Assembly: GCF_007678255.1 (NCBI RefSeq)
Contig: NZ_VEED01000001.1
Location: forward strand, 496,001-560,000
Source: Bacillus sp. X1(2014)
GTDB lineage: Bacteria; Bacillota; Bacilli; Bacillales_B; DSM-18226
Direction of reading: 5' to 3'
DNA: 64,000 nucleotides
The first letter of the stretch is position 1, and the number at the start of each line of letters is the position of its first letter. Below are positions 48,636 to 57,311 of this stretch, piece by piece. Made by a program: the position numbers and the translations under genes. Under the pieces are notes generated by a model, which worked only from the letters and a program-made list of their open reading frames with translations, had not been told where the DNA came from and searched no databases.

Positions 48636-50396
48636 CTATTGCATTCCATGATCTTTTTGATACAGCATTTTTACCATCTCAGCAAATAAAGTATTTACTC
48701 CGCCCTCCGAATCGAGCACATCTAAATTCACGGCAACAAGGACATATTTTGGATGTTCGTAAGGGAAATAACCTGCAAACCATTTATTATGCAGCTGCAT
48801 CCCAGCTTGGAATTTTCCAGTCTCTGCCGTCCCGGATTTCCCTGCGACTTCGTAAGGCAAGTCCTTGAACCATCTTCCCGTTCCGTTTGGATTTACTACA
48901 ACTTCCCGTAGTAATCTCTGAAGTTTCATTGCGGTATATGGCGAGATCTTATCACCTTTTAGGTTTTGCTTTGGGAAATCAGCCATTGTTGTCCCGTTCT
49001 TATACTCAATTTTTGAGACGGCTCTTACCATCTCCTTTTCTCCGCCTCTTGCGATCGTTGCCATCATATTAGCGACAGCTAAAGGAGTTGCCCGTACCTC
49101 ATGCTGTCCAATGCCAGACATGGCAGCGATATTTGCATCCTTTCTTGCATCATCCGATAGAAACACTCTTCCTTTGTCTTCATCAGCCATTTGCTTAAAT
49201 TCATTTGTATGAAAAATATCACCATGCCAGCCAACAGAACCTGTAAGTGATAGTTTATCTGCATAATCTTCTAAAAGGTGTGGGTTTATATTTTGCAATT
49301 CCTTTGCTAATTCTCCAAACGTCCGATTACAGCTTCTCGCAAAACTAGTGGAAAAATCCAACATTCCGTAATTATATCTTAGCTCTGGTTTACCATTGAT
49401 TTTTTTACTACAATCAAACAGTCGCTGCGCATTATCAAGATTATGATCAATTGCCGCAGCTGCAACAACCGTTTTAAAAACAGAGCCCATGATCTGTTGT
49501 TTTAGCATGGTATTTGTCATTCCTGCACCCTTGTAGGGGTCATTTTTATTGATGGTTGGCCGTGAAACAAGGGAAAGGATGCTATTATCCTCAATATTAA
49601 GGAGAACCAGTCCTCCTTTTTTAATTTGATATTGATCCACTAAATTCTCCGCTTTTTGCTGCAGATCCTTATCCAGAGTTGTCCGAACATTAACAGGATA
49701 AAACGGATTGGCCGGATCCACATATTTCACATTAATTCCGAACAAGGGGGCCCCGCCTCCATCGACATGATAAACCAGCTTGGACTTTCCTTCTGGAAGG
49801 AGGAATTCATCAAAGCTCTCTTCCAGCCCTGATACACCAATCAATGTTTTCTCCGCTAGTTCTTTATCAGGGTAACGCTTTTGTAATTCGGCTGCATTTT
49901 CTCCTGTAAGTCCAATTAATTGTTCTGCCGGTACTTCTGATCGCTCGAACTTTTTCTCAATCGCAAATACTCCTGGGATTTTCAAAGAATTGATTCTATC
50001 CCTTTGTGAAGTCGTAAGTTCTACTGGTTCAGGATCGCCATAGGCAAATGGCTTTTTCGCTCCTTCTACAGCCATTTTAAGAACCTGCACAGGTATACCT
50101 GAGATGTCTGATACCCTGCCAGCATCCCAATCCATTTTTTTTAAAAATGGGAAAAGGACTAGAACGGACACTTTTTTATGCGTGAGCATGGTACCATTTC
50201 GGTCTAGAAAATTCCCTCTGCCATTATCAATAACTAGTTCCTGTGTTCGCTGTTTTACACTTTCTTCTAGTAAATTTACATTATGTTTCGAAAAAGTCTC
50301 CGTCTCAATTAACTGTATTTGCATTAAACGTGCTAGAAGTAATAGCAAACCGATTATAGAAATAATAAGCCATCCGATCGCTCGTTTTCGCCACAT
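48636..50396 (-). CDS. pbpI: Penicillin-binding protein PbpI (PBP4b)
   Basis: Class B penicillin-binding protein (yrrR), a transpeptidase. 586 residues from the ATG at 50396. Membrane anchor at about 7-27, a dimerisation domain, then the transpeptidase with active-site SVFK, SCN (SFARSCNRTFGELAKE) and KSGTAETG. An upstream extension of 15 codons is rejected because GAGGTG is six bases before this ATG. That ribosome binding site lies in the right arm of a hairpin that also ends greA transcription. Confidence 0.93.
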   Translation of the reverse strand: MWRKRAIGWLIISIIGLLLLLARLMQIQLIETETFSKHNVNLLEESVKQRTQELVIDNGRGNFLDRNGTMLTHKKVSVLVLFPFLKKMDWDAGRVSDISGIPVQVLKMAVEGAKKPFAYGDPEPVELTTSQRDRINSLKIPGVFAIEKKFERSEVPAEQLIGLTGENAAELQKRYPDKELAEKTLIGVSGLEESFDEFLLPEGKSKLVYHVDGGGAPLFGINVKYVDPANPFYPVNVRTTLDKDLQQKAENLVDQYQIKKGGLVLLNIEDNSILSLVSRPTINKNDPYKGAGMTNTMLKQQIMGSVFKTVVAAAAIDHNLDNAQRLFDCSKKINGKPELRYNYGMLDFSTSFARSCNRTFGELAKELQNINPHLLEDYADKLSLTGSVGWHGDIFHTNEFKQMADEDKGRVFLSDDARKDANIAAMSGIGQHEVRATPLAVANMMATIARGGEKEMVRAVSKIEYKNGTTMADFPKQNLKGDKISPYTAMKLQRLLREVVVNPNGTGRWFKDLPYEVAGKSGTAETGKFQAGMQLHNKWFAGYFPYEHPKYVLVAVNLDVLDSEGGVNTLFAEMVKMLYQKDHGMQ

Positions 50397-50403
50397 AAAA
50401 AAC

Positions 50404-50428
50404 ACCTCGTCAAAAGTTTTGACGAGGT
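50404..50428 (-). terminator. greA terminator overlapping the pbpI ribosome binding site
   Basis: An almost continuous palindrome with arms CCTCGTCAAAA and TTTTGACGAGG around a single base, followed on the minus strand by TGTTTTTT. The GAGGTG of pbpI is part of its 3' arm, and the pbpI ATG comes directly after the T-run. Confidence 0.8.
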
Positions 50429-50483
50429 TTTCTTTTTTCAATCAATTATTCAAATGAAAGACCAAAAATAGTTATAATTACGA

Positions 50484-50960
50484 TTATTTTATACTAACGA
50501 TGCGAACGCTCATTTCTCCGCCAGGAGTTTGAACTGATACTTGATCGCCTACTTTTTTACCTAATAGGCTTTTGGCGATTGGGGAATCATTTGAGATTTT
50601 CCCTTCAAATGGATCAGCCTCAGCGCTGCCGACAATCGAATATGTTTCTTCATCGCCATCTGGAAGCTCAACAAAAGTAACAGAACTACCTAATGTTACA
50701 GAGTCACTTGCCATAGCAGCCTCTGCAATAATCTTGGCATTACGAATCATATTTTCTAATGTAGTAATTCGTCCTTCAACAAAAGCCTGTTCTTCTTTCG
50801 CAGAATCATACTCAGAGTTTTCTGATAAATCACCAAAACTTCTTGCAATTTTAATTCTTTCCACCACTTCTTTACGCTTTACAGCTTTTAAATATTCAAG
50901 TTCTTGGATCAGTTTTTCTTTACCTGCTTGTGTCATCGGAAATACTTTCTCTGTAGCCAA
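50484..50960 (-). CDS. greA: Transcription elongation factor GreA
   Basis: 158-residue factor that stimulates transcript cleavage in backtracked RNA polymerase. N-terminal coiled coil with the acidic tip ([18 protein letters not shown] near 43-60) and C-terminal FKBP-like domain ([22 protein letters not shown]). The TTG at 50960 is chosen: GGAG is eight bases upstream and [11 protein letters not shown] is the family start. Confidence 0.96.
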   Translation of the reverse strand: MATEKVFPMTQAGKEKLIQELEYLKAVKRKEVVERIKIARSFGDLSENSEYDSAKEEQAFVEGRITTLENMIRNAKIIAEAAMASDSVTLGSSVTFVELPDGDEETYSIVGSAEADPFEGKISNDSPIAKSLLGKKVGDQVSVQTPGGEMSVRIVSIK

Positions 50961-51036
50961 AACCCTCACTCCTTCTAGTCCTTAAGAACTGTGTATGTAC
51001 TTTATGTAAATCTATGCCTATCAGCATAATAGATAG

Positions 51037-51065
51037 TAGCGCGTCCTCTTTTAAAAGGGCGCGCG
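51037..51065 (-). terminator. Possible terminator after udk
   Basis: GCGCGCCCTTTT and AAAAGAGGACGCGC form an imperfect GC-rich hairpin between udk and greA, without a clear T-run. Confidence 0.35.
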
Positions 51066-51122
51066 ACAGAAAATATTTTTTCAGTCTGAAATTTTATATT
51101 TAGACTATTCCTTGCTATTGTT

Positions 51123-51758
51123 TCATAAAAATGACTTTTGTTCAAGAATTGTTTGAATTTTTGTGACCATTAAATCAATCGCCACATGGTTGTGGCCGCC
51201 TTCAGGGATAATGATATCTGCATATCGCTTGGTAGGTTCAATAAATTGATTATGCATTGGGCGAACAACATTTAAATACTGGTCAATAACGGAATCAAAG
51301 GTCCTTCCACGCTCTCTAATATCACGAGTCAAACGGCGGATAATACGTAAATCTGCATCCGTATCTACGTACAATTTAATGTCCATTAAATTTCGGAGCC
51401 GTTCGTCTTCAAGTACTAAGATCCCCTCTAAAATGATAACATCTTTTGGTTCGACAGGGATAACCTTTTCAGAACGTGTATGGATTGAATAGTCATAAAC
51501 AGGTTTTTCGATGATTTCATACCGTAAAAGTTTTTCGATATGTTCAATCAGTAAGTCATTATCAAAGGCAAGCGGGTGATCATAATTTGTTTTCAAACGC
51601 TCTTCAAATGGTAAATTACTCTGATCCTTATAATAATAATCCTGTTCTAGCACTAAAATGGAATGATCTTTCAACGTTTCATAAATGGATTTTGTTACAC
51701 TGGTTTTTCCGGAGCCGGAGCCGCCGGTTACACCAATAACAACCGGTTTGCGCATCAT
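51123..51758 (-). CDS. udk: Uridine kinase
   Basis: Pyrimidine salvage kinase phosphorylating uridine and cytidine. 211 residues, P-loop [13 protein letters not shown] at 9-21, [30 protein letters not shown] as nucleoside-binding region, and [31 protein letters not shown] precedes the ATG. It follows trhP2 with one base between the genes, so it is in the tRNA-modification operon. Confidence 0.96.
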   Translation of the reverse strand: MMRKPVVIGVTGGSGSGKTSVTKSIYETLKDHSILVLEQDYYYKDQSNLPFEERLKTNYDHPLAFDNDLLIEHIEKLLRYEIIEKPVYDYSIHTRSEKVIPVEPKDVIILEGILVLEDERLRNLMDIKLYVDTDADLRIIRRLTRDIRERGRTFDSVIDQYLNVVRPMHNQFIEPTKRYADIIIPEGGHNHVAIDLMVTKIQTILEQKSFL

Positions 51759-51759
51759 G

Positions 51760-53031
51760 CTAGTTCTCCTTTCGCATCATGTTGTTAGGGTAGACCGGTT
51801 TGTTCAATTTAAATTGTACAATTTGAAGCGGATGTCTTGCTGCATCCAATTCATTACCTTTTTCATCCCATATTTTATCAATTACATGTGTAAAGTTTTG
51901 AATTTCAGGTCCAAAAAATTCCACTTCTTCACCTGGTTTAAAATGGTTGCGCTGCTGAAGCGTAACCATTTGTGTTTCTGGATTATAGTCCAAAACCAGA
52001 CCTACAAATTCAAAATTTGTCTTCTTGCTATGATTACCAAACATTTGCTCTTTATACCCAGGAACACCTTCAAAAAATGCTGGTGCTGTTTCCCGATTAG
52101 CACACTTGTCTAGCTCTGCTAACCATTCCTTTTGTATGACAAAATTCTCAGGATCGGCGCAATAGGCATCGATTACTTTACGATATACACTAACGACTGT
52201 TGCAATATAGTGAATAGATTTCATTCGACCTTCAATTTTTAAACTATCGATTCCCAGTTCAATCATTTGCGGGATTGCTTGAATTAAGTTTAGATCTTTC
52301 GGGCTCATTGCAAACGGAGCGTTCCCCTCTTCATAGAGAGCCACTTCTGTATTTCTTCCTTCCAGTTGGTAAAGATCATAATCCCATCGGCATGATTGAC
52401 AGCAGCCACCACGATTTGAATCTCTTGCAGTCATATGGTTGCTCAATGTACAACGTCCAGAATAAGCAATACACATTGCACCATGAATAAAGGTCTCAAT
52501 TTCAACATCAACCTTATCTTTCATTTCTTTAATTTCTTCAGCACTTACCTCACGTGCTAAAACGACCCGCTCTGCTCCGGCTTCCTTCCAAAACTGGGCT
52601 GCCTTCCAGTTAGAAAGTGATTGCTGTGTGCTAATATGGATTTCAATTTCCGGCGCAAGACGACGGCAAGTTTCGATAATTAACGGGTCTGCGACAATAA
52701 TTCCCGCAATTCCAGTTTCCTTCAAGCCTAAGATATATTCTTCTAATCCATTCAAATTTTCATTATGAGCAAAAATGTTGGTGGTTACATAGATCTTTGC
52801 TCCGTAGTTCTTAGCAAACTCTACACCCTCTTTCATTTCTTCGAAGGTAAAGTTGTCTGCATTTGAACGAAGTCCATACTCTTGACCGCCGATAAACACG
52901 GCATCGGCACCATAATGGACAGCAATTTTTAATTTTTCAAGATTTCCAGCTGGAGCAAGGAGTTCCGGCTTCTTAACAATGACACGTTTTCCATCGATAA
53001 TTTCAGAAATCTTATCTTTAACTGTATTCAT
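51760..53031 (-). CDS. trhP2: U32 peptidase-family tRNA hydroxylation protein TrhP2
   Basis: 423-residue U32-family protein (yrrO). In B. subtilis YrrN and YrrO are needed for prephenate-dependent 5-hydroxylation of wobble uridine in tRNA. The barrel domain starts [30 protein letters not shown]. Four cysteines probably binding an iron-sulfur cluster occur in [15 protein letters not shown] and [15 protein letters not shown]-terminal beta domain (about 330-415) follows. GGAGGGG precedes the ATG. Classical collagenase annotation should not be used. Confidence 0.92.
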   Translation of the reverse strand: MNTVKDKISEIIDGKRVIVKKPELLAPAGNLEKLKIAVHYGADAVFIGGQEYGLRSNADNFTFEEMKEGVEFAKNYGAKIYVTTNIFAHNENLNGLEEYILGLKETGIAGIIVADPLIIETCRRLAPEIEIHISTQQSLSNWKAAQFWKEAGAERVVLAREVSAEEIKEMKDKVDVEIETFIHGAMCIAYSGRCTLSNHMTARDSNRGGCCQSCRWDYDLYQLEGRNTEVALYEEGNAPFAMSPKDLNLIQAIPQMIELGIDSLKIEGRMKSIHYIATVVSVYRKVIDAYCADPENFVIQKEWLAELDKCANRETAPAFFEGVPGYKEQMFGNHSKKTNFEFVGLVLDYNPETQMVTLQQRNHFKPGEEVEFFGPEIQNFTHVIDKIWDEKGNELDAARHPLQIVQFKLNKPVYPNNMMRKEN

Positions 53032-53045
53032 AGTTGAACCCCTCC

Positions 53046-53975
53046 TTAATAAACTGTCTCTTTGAAAAAGAACCCTGTATCTAATGAACGATTTTCTGGC
53101 TGAATTTCTTCAATTGCAGCTAATAGCTCGTCCTTTTTATCTTCATACGCGTCTGGATCTTCACTAAACAAATCAATTGCTTCACGGTAAGCCTTTGTTA
53201 CTGCAAGAATATATTCAGAGCTTTTTAAGATTCCATCTATTTTAAACGAGTCTACACCCGCTTCTAACATCTCTTGCAGTTCATCAATGATACAAATATC
53301 ATTTGGACTCATAATATGTGTTCCATTTTCGTCTTCAAAAATGGGATATTTATTTTCACGCTCTTTATCATGAAGAAACATATTCTTTTCCATTTTGCGG
53401 TTTTCGACTTCCAATACTTTCCCTTGGTACTCATAATAATTCCCCAACAAGGAGCGTTTCGATTGGAACATGCAACTCATCCCATGAACTTGGACTTCGA
53501 TCTCCACTTCCGCATTTTCTTTTGTTTCCACAATGGCGTCCATATTAATTTCTCTTGCAAGGACAGCTCTTTTCGCACCTTTTCTTCCCCAGTAGTTGCA
53601 AGTAAACCAGTTTGTTCCAGTGGTTTCCGTACTCCAATGAAGTTTCATATTAGGTGCAACCTCTCTGACAGCCATTAAAACGGCTGGGTCACCGAAAATA
53701 ATCGCATCAGCCTTCGCATCTGATACAAATTTAATATAATCATCTAATTCATCAATTTTTTCATTATGAAAAATCGCATTCATGGCCACATAGACTTTTT
53801 TACCGTTTGAATGTGCTAATTCAATTGTTTTTTGTACATCTTCACGGGTAAATTCACCAGCCAGCCGCAGCCCATATCGTTGTTCACCAATTACAAACGC
53901 ATCTGCACCTGCTTCAATTAGTGGCAAGATATCATCAACTGTTAGTGGAGTTACAAGTAATTCCGGTTTTTTCAT
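53046..53975 (-). CDS. trhP1: U32 peptidase-family tRNA hydroxylation protein TrhP1
   Basis: 309-residue paralogue of the next gene (yrrN). The barrel is present (KKPELLVTPLTVDDILPLIEAGADAFVIGEQRYGLRLAG), but the cysteine cluster is not: only one Cys remains in HGMSCMFQSKRSLLGNYYEYQG. It also lacks the C-terminal beta domain. It probably works as a heteromer with TrhP2. It overlaps trmR by four bases and lies 14 bases before trhP2. Confidence 0.9.
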   Translation of the reverse strand: MKKPELLVTPLTVDDILPLIEAGADAFVIGEQRYGLRLAGEFTREDVQKTIELAHSNGKKVYVAMNAIFHNEKIDELDDYIKFVSDAKADAIIFGDPAVLMAVREVAPNMKLHWSTETTGTNWFTCNYWGRKGAKRAVLAREINMDAIVETKENAEVEIEVQVHGMSCMFQSKRSLLGNYYEYQGKVLEVENRKMEKNMFLHDKERENKYPIFEDENGTHIMSPNDICIIDELQEMLEAGVDSFKIDGILKSSEYILAVTKAYREAIDLFSEDPDAYEDKKDELLAAIEEIQPENRSLDTGFFFKETVY

Positions 53976-54622
53976 ATACTCTCACCTCTTCTTTTACTTA
54001 TCGCAACCCCATCCCCTACAGGTAGAATGACCGAATGATAACCTGGATGGCTCATTAACCAGTGGTTAAATTCATCAATTTTTTTGACGAGATTACGGAT
54101 TCTTTTTGTTTCAATTTCTGGTTCTGCGACCAGTCCTTTAAATAAAACATTGTCAGTAATGATCATTCCATCATCACTTAAATATTTAGAATACATCTCG
54201 AAGAACTTTTTATATTGACCTTTCGCTGCATCAATAAAAATGGCGTCAAATGAGGCATGTTCTTTCACCACATCCTCAACCTCTAGTGCATCACCTTTGA
54301 TCAAGGTAATTTGATTGCGATGTTCCGAACGTTGAATAAATTCTTCTGCTAATTGAAGCCGTTCCACATCACGCTCGATTGTTACTATATGGGCTTTTGG
54401 CAGCGCATCAGCCATTCGTAAAGCAGAATAACCTATTGCTGTGCCTACCTCAAGAATTCTTTCCGTACGGTGAATTCGTAATAATTGAAGCATGGTTTCT
54501 ATACCCGAAAGTTCCATAATAGGAACATTATGAACACTTGCATAGTTTTCCATTTCGGTTAATAACGGATTTCGTTCTGAAATAAGACCATCTATATAAG
54601 AATGCAGCTTTTCATTTAACAA
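53972..54622 (-). CDS. trmR: tRNA 5-hydroxyuridine methyltransferase TrmR
   Basis: Class I O-methyltransferase (yrrM) that turns 5-hydroxyuridine at tRNA position 34 into 5-methoxyuridine. SAM motif ILEVGTAIGYSALRMADALP, then IVTIERDVERLQLAEEF, FDAIFIDAAKGQYKKFF and ITDNVLF, as in catechol-type O-methyltransferases. The frame is open 44 codons further up, but GAGGTGAGG precedes the TTG at 54622 and the resulting 216 residues match the B. subtilis protein length. Confidence 0.93.
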   Translation of the reverse strand: MLNEKLHSYIDGLISERNPLLTEMENYASVHNVPIMELSGIETMLQLLRIHRTERILEVGTAIGYSALRMADALPKAHIVTIERDVERLQLAEEFIQRSEHRNQITLIKGDALEVEDVVKEHASFDAIFIDAAKGQYKKFFEMYSKYLSDDGMIITDNVLFKGLVAEPEIETKRIRNLVKKIDEFNHWLMSHPGYHSVILPVGDGVAISKRRGESI

Positions 54623-54925
54623 GCTGCCCTCACCTCTATCCTTAAATAAGAATTGCACAATGGGTAGCAATTCTCTAAGTAAAATACTTTTATTATCTCT
54701 ATCCATAATGCTCTTTAGACATGAAAAAATAGCGTTCACAGTAATCTTAAGCATTTAACGGTAAAAATCCGTCTTCATGCGTCCAAGCAGTTGTTGCTTA
54801 GGTACCTTTACTGTGAGTTACGCTATGGATCCTTTATTTAAAACACTTGAACCATTTTATCATAAACCAATCATAAATTTCAATACAAAAACGAGGGAAG
54901 ACGATTGTTTCCCTCGTTGAATCCA
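54623..54925 (-). other. Gap between mltG and trmR
   Basis: About 300 bases holding the mltG terminator on the right and, by position, the trmR promoter. The upstream extension of the trmR frame falls here and has no ribosome binding site. I saw no other gene. Confidence 0.5.
54890..54918 (-). terminator. Terminator after mltG
   Basis: AACGAGGGAA and TTCCCTCGTT with a nine-base loop and TTTTTG on the minus strand. Confidence 0.88.
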
Positions 54926-56062
54926 TTATTTTTTACTAGTAATATGTTTTGCTTTTTCTTTATTATGTTCTTCGAGTGTTTTTGTAAAAATAACTTCTCC
55001 ATCTGCCGTTGCTATGAAGTAATAATAATCTGTTTCCGCAGGATCAAGTGATGCTTCAATCGAAGACTTTCCGGCATTCGCAATTGGTCCAGGAGGTAAA
55101 CCAGTATTCTGATAAGTGTTATAGGGAGAATCCACTTCTAGATCCTTATATAAAACTCTTGCCTTGTGTTTCCCTTGTGCATAGAGAACGGTTGGATCGG
55201 TTTGGAGCATCATTCCCTTTTTTATGCGATTATAAAAAACACTTGCAATTGTTTTGCGGTCTGCCTTTTCAGTTGCTTCCTCTTCGACTAAGGAGGCCAT
55301 TGTCAAAAGTTGATGAACAGAAAGCTTTTTCTTCTCACTTTGTTCTGCATAATCCGATAATACCGTCCGTGTTTTCGTAAGCATAGCAGCAACCATTTCC
55401 TCTACTGACGGATTATTTTTGTAAAACGGATAGGTTGCAGGGTATAAATACCCCTCAAGAGGATATTTCACGGAAGAATTTAAGATTTCTTCTGTTAGTA
55501 TATCAGGATATTTTGCCATTAATGTTTTAATAAATTCCTGATCGTTTAATTTATTAAAAACATCATTTTCCTTCTGTTTAGTAGCTTTCGCCATTATAGC
55601 AGCAATTTCTTTTAGTTGTTTTCCTTCAGGTATCGTAATTTTGAAACTGGCTTGTGCCAGTACTTTTCCCGTCTTAAGGCGGTTGACGATTTCAGGGACA
55701 TCCATAGACGGACTTAGTTGATATTCGCCTGCCATAAACCCGCCTTCATTTTTTAACTTCACATAATATTTGAATACTTTAGCACTCTTTATAATGCCAT
55801 TTGATTCTAACGTTTCAGCAATACCTGTTACTGAGGAACCCAACGGAATATCAACCTGTTTAAACTTTTTACTGCCTGCGTCAATAGGTTTAAGTGCTGA
55901 TTCTATGTACAAATATCCTCCACCACTAATTAAGAGTATAAATAATAGCAATAAAATGGAAATAATTAAAACTATCTTTCTGACAACTTTTGCTTCTTTT
56001 TGATGTTCTAACATTTTTTTACGAATAACTTCTTTTTTTGTATCTGTTTTGTCTGTTGCCAT
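54926..56062 (-). CDS. mltG: Endolytic murein transglycosylase MltG
   Basis: Membrane-bound YceG-like lytic transglycosylase (yrrL) that cuts nascent peptidoglycan. 378 residues: cytoplasmic basic stretch, membrane helix at about 28-52, LysM-like region with IPEGKQLKEIA, and the catalytic domain with Glu in ASLVEEEATEKADRKTIASVFYNRIKKGMMLQTDPTVLYAQG. AGGGGAGG precedes the ATG. A terminator separates it from yrzB-ruvX-ireB upstream. Confidence 0.95.
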   Translation of the reverse strand: MATDKTDTKKEVIRKKMLEHQKEAKVVRKIVLIISILLLLFILLISGGGYLYIESALKPIDAGSKKFKQVDIPLGSSVTGIAETLESNGIIKSAKVFKYYVKLKNEGGFMAGEYQLSPSMDVPEIVNRLKTGKVLAQASFKITIPEGKQLKEIAAIMAKATKQKENDVFNKLNDQEFIKTLMAKYPDILTEEILNSSVKYPLEGYLYPATYPFYKNNPSVEEMVAAMLTKTRTVLSDYAEQSEKKKLSVHQLLTMASLVEEEATEKADRKTIASVFYNRIKKGMMLQTDPTVLYAQGKHKARVLYKDLEVDSPYNTYQNTGLPPGPIANAGKSSIEASLDPAETDYYYFIATADGEVIFTKTLEEHNKEKAKHITSKK

Positions 56063-56192
56063 TTGCCTCCCCTTTCCTTTGACTCATAGAACGGCGCATT
56101 AAAAAATAGACCATCTTAATTATTTCAGCATATAGTAAGAAAAATGTCAATTTAACAATAAATTTGTCGGATTTTAAAACGTCCTCCATAAA

Positions 56193-56220
56193 AAAACCGG
56201 CCATGGAAATGGCCGGTTTT
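56193..56220. terminator. Terminator after yrzB
   Basis: AAAACCGGCCAT and ATGGCCGGTTTT, a perfect 12-base inverted repeat with a four-base loop and T-runs. Confidence 0.9.
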
Positions 56221-56228
56221 TCTCTTTT

Positions 56229-56540
56229 CTATTCTTCGTCTTCTTGGTCTTCGTTAAATGTATTGAAAACTTCTTCAACCATGTCCCATTCTTCATCCGT
56301 TTCAATTTGCATTAACGGACCGTATCCGCCGTCTTCTGTTGGAATGTAGGCATAGACATGAATGTCGACATCCTCTTCATCATCATCAAAAGATCCTACT
56401 GGATAAAAGAATACATAAGATTTTTCGAATTCATCAGAATCAAAAGTAAAAAGTACCTCATGTAATTGTTCATTACCATTTTCGTCTACTAAGGTAATAT
56501 ATTGTTCTTCTTCATGTTCGTGATCGTGTTCGTTTACCAT
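56229..56540 (-). CDS. yrzB: YrzB family protein (DUF1292)
   Basis: 103-residue very acidic protein. ITLVDENGNEQLHEVLFTFDSDEFEKSYVFFYPVG and TDEEWDMVEEVFNTF are the DUF1292 hallmarks. A His/Glu-rich N-terminus (EHDHEHEEEQ) looks metal-binding, though this is only composition. It is always near ruvX and ireB in Bacillus and Lactobacillales. Function unknown. Confidence 0.92.
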   Translation of the reverse strand: MVNEHDHEHEEEQYITLVDENGNEQLHEVLFTFDSDEFEKSYVFFYPVGSFDDDEEDVDIHVYAYIPTEDGGYGPLMQIETDEEWDMVEEVFNTFNEDQEDEE

Positions 56541-56552
56541 TTCTTCACCTCA

Positions 56553-56969
56553 TTAATTTTTACTATCTAGATAGCCTTGCAGGATCATTACCGCTGCCAT
56601 CTTATCGATAACTTTCTTCCGTTTTTTTCGACTTACGTCGGCTTCAAGTAACACGCGCTCCGCTGCCATTGTTGTAAGACGCTCGTCCCAAAGAATTGTT
56701 TGGACTGCAAATTGTTTTTCAATTTCAGTGGCATATTGCATACTCGCTTCTGCACGAGGTCCGATAGTCCCGTTCATATTTTTAGGCAGACCGATGACAA
56801 CCTTCTCTACTTGATACTCTTTTATTAATTGACCAATATCCTCAAAACCAAACTCATTTCTTTCTTCATTGATTTTGAGAGTGGTGAGGCCCTGGGCAGT
56901 CCAGCCAAATTCATCGCTTAACGCAACACCGACTGTCTTCGTGCCTACATCTAAACCCAATACACGCAT
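56553..56969 (-). CDS. ruvX: Putative Holliday junction resolvase RuvX/YqgF
   Basis: 138-residue RNase H-fold nuclease family (yrrK). Asp7 in [16 protein letters not shown], the GLPKNMNGT loop and [11 protein letters not shown] near 94-104 carry the predicted metal site. Members have been linked to Holliday junction resolution and pre-16S rRNA processing. It is two bases from the ireB gene and 12 from yrzB. Confidence 0.94.
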   Translation of the reverse strand: MRVLGLDVGTKTVGVALSDEFGWTAQGLTTLKINEERNEFGFEDIGQLIKEYQVEKVVIGLPKNMNGTIGPRAEASMQYATEIEKQFAVQTILWDERLTTMAAERVLLEADVSRKKRKKVIDKMAAVMILQGYLDSKN

Positions 56970-56971
56970 TA

Positions 56972-57238
56972 TTAACCCTCTCGCTGCTGTTTAAGATAGG
57001 ATTTTACTAATTCCTCAATAATTTCATCACGTTCAAGCTTGCGAATTATATTGCGGGCATCACGATGACGTGGAATATAGGCAGGATCTCCTGATAATAG
57101 ATAACCAACAATTTGGTTGATCGGGTTATAGCCTTTTTCCTGCAAAGCTTCATACACTTGATTAAGAACATCATTGATATCATGTTCAAATGGTTCTTCA
57201 GGAAAATTGAATCGCATCGTTTTGTCAAATGAGCTCAT
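56972..57238 (-). CDS. ireB: IreB family regulatory phosphoprotein
   Basis: 88-residue protein (yrzL). The IreB family is a substrate of the PASTA kinase IreK in Enterococcus. The block [30 protein letters not shown] is nearly invariant in the family. The ATG at 57238 is selected (GAGGTG six bases before; [12 protein letters not shown] matches homologues) over the one three codons earlier. N-terminal Ser/Thr residues (SSFDKT) are the likely phosphosites by analogy. Confidence 0.92.
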   Translation of the reverse strand: MSSFDKTMRFNFPEEPFEHDINDVLNQVYEALQEKGYNPINQIVGYLLSGDPAYIPRHRDARNIIRKLERDEIIEELVKSYLKQQREG

Positions 57239-57311
57239 TGCATGCACCTCGCTTTTTATTAGAGGAAAATTATTCTATATTAACTACATTTTACACTACT
57301 TTATTTCAATA

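Noticed and set aside
54623..54754. Longer N-terminus for TrmR
   Set aside because: The TTG at 54622 has a strong ribosome binding site and gives the known family length; the 44 extra residues are not conserved in memory.
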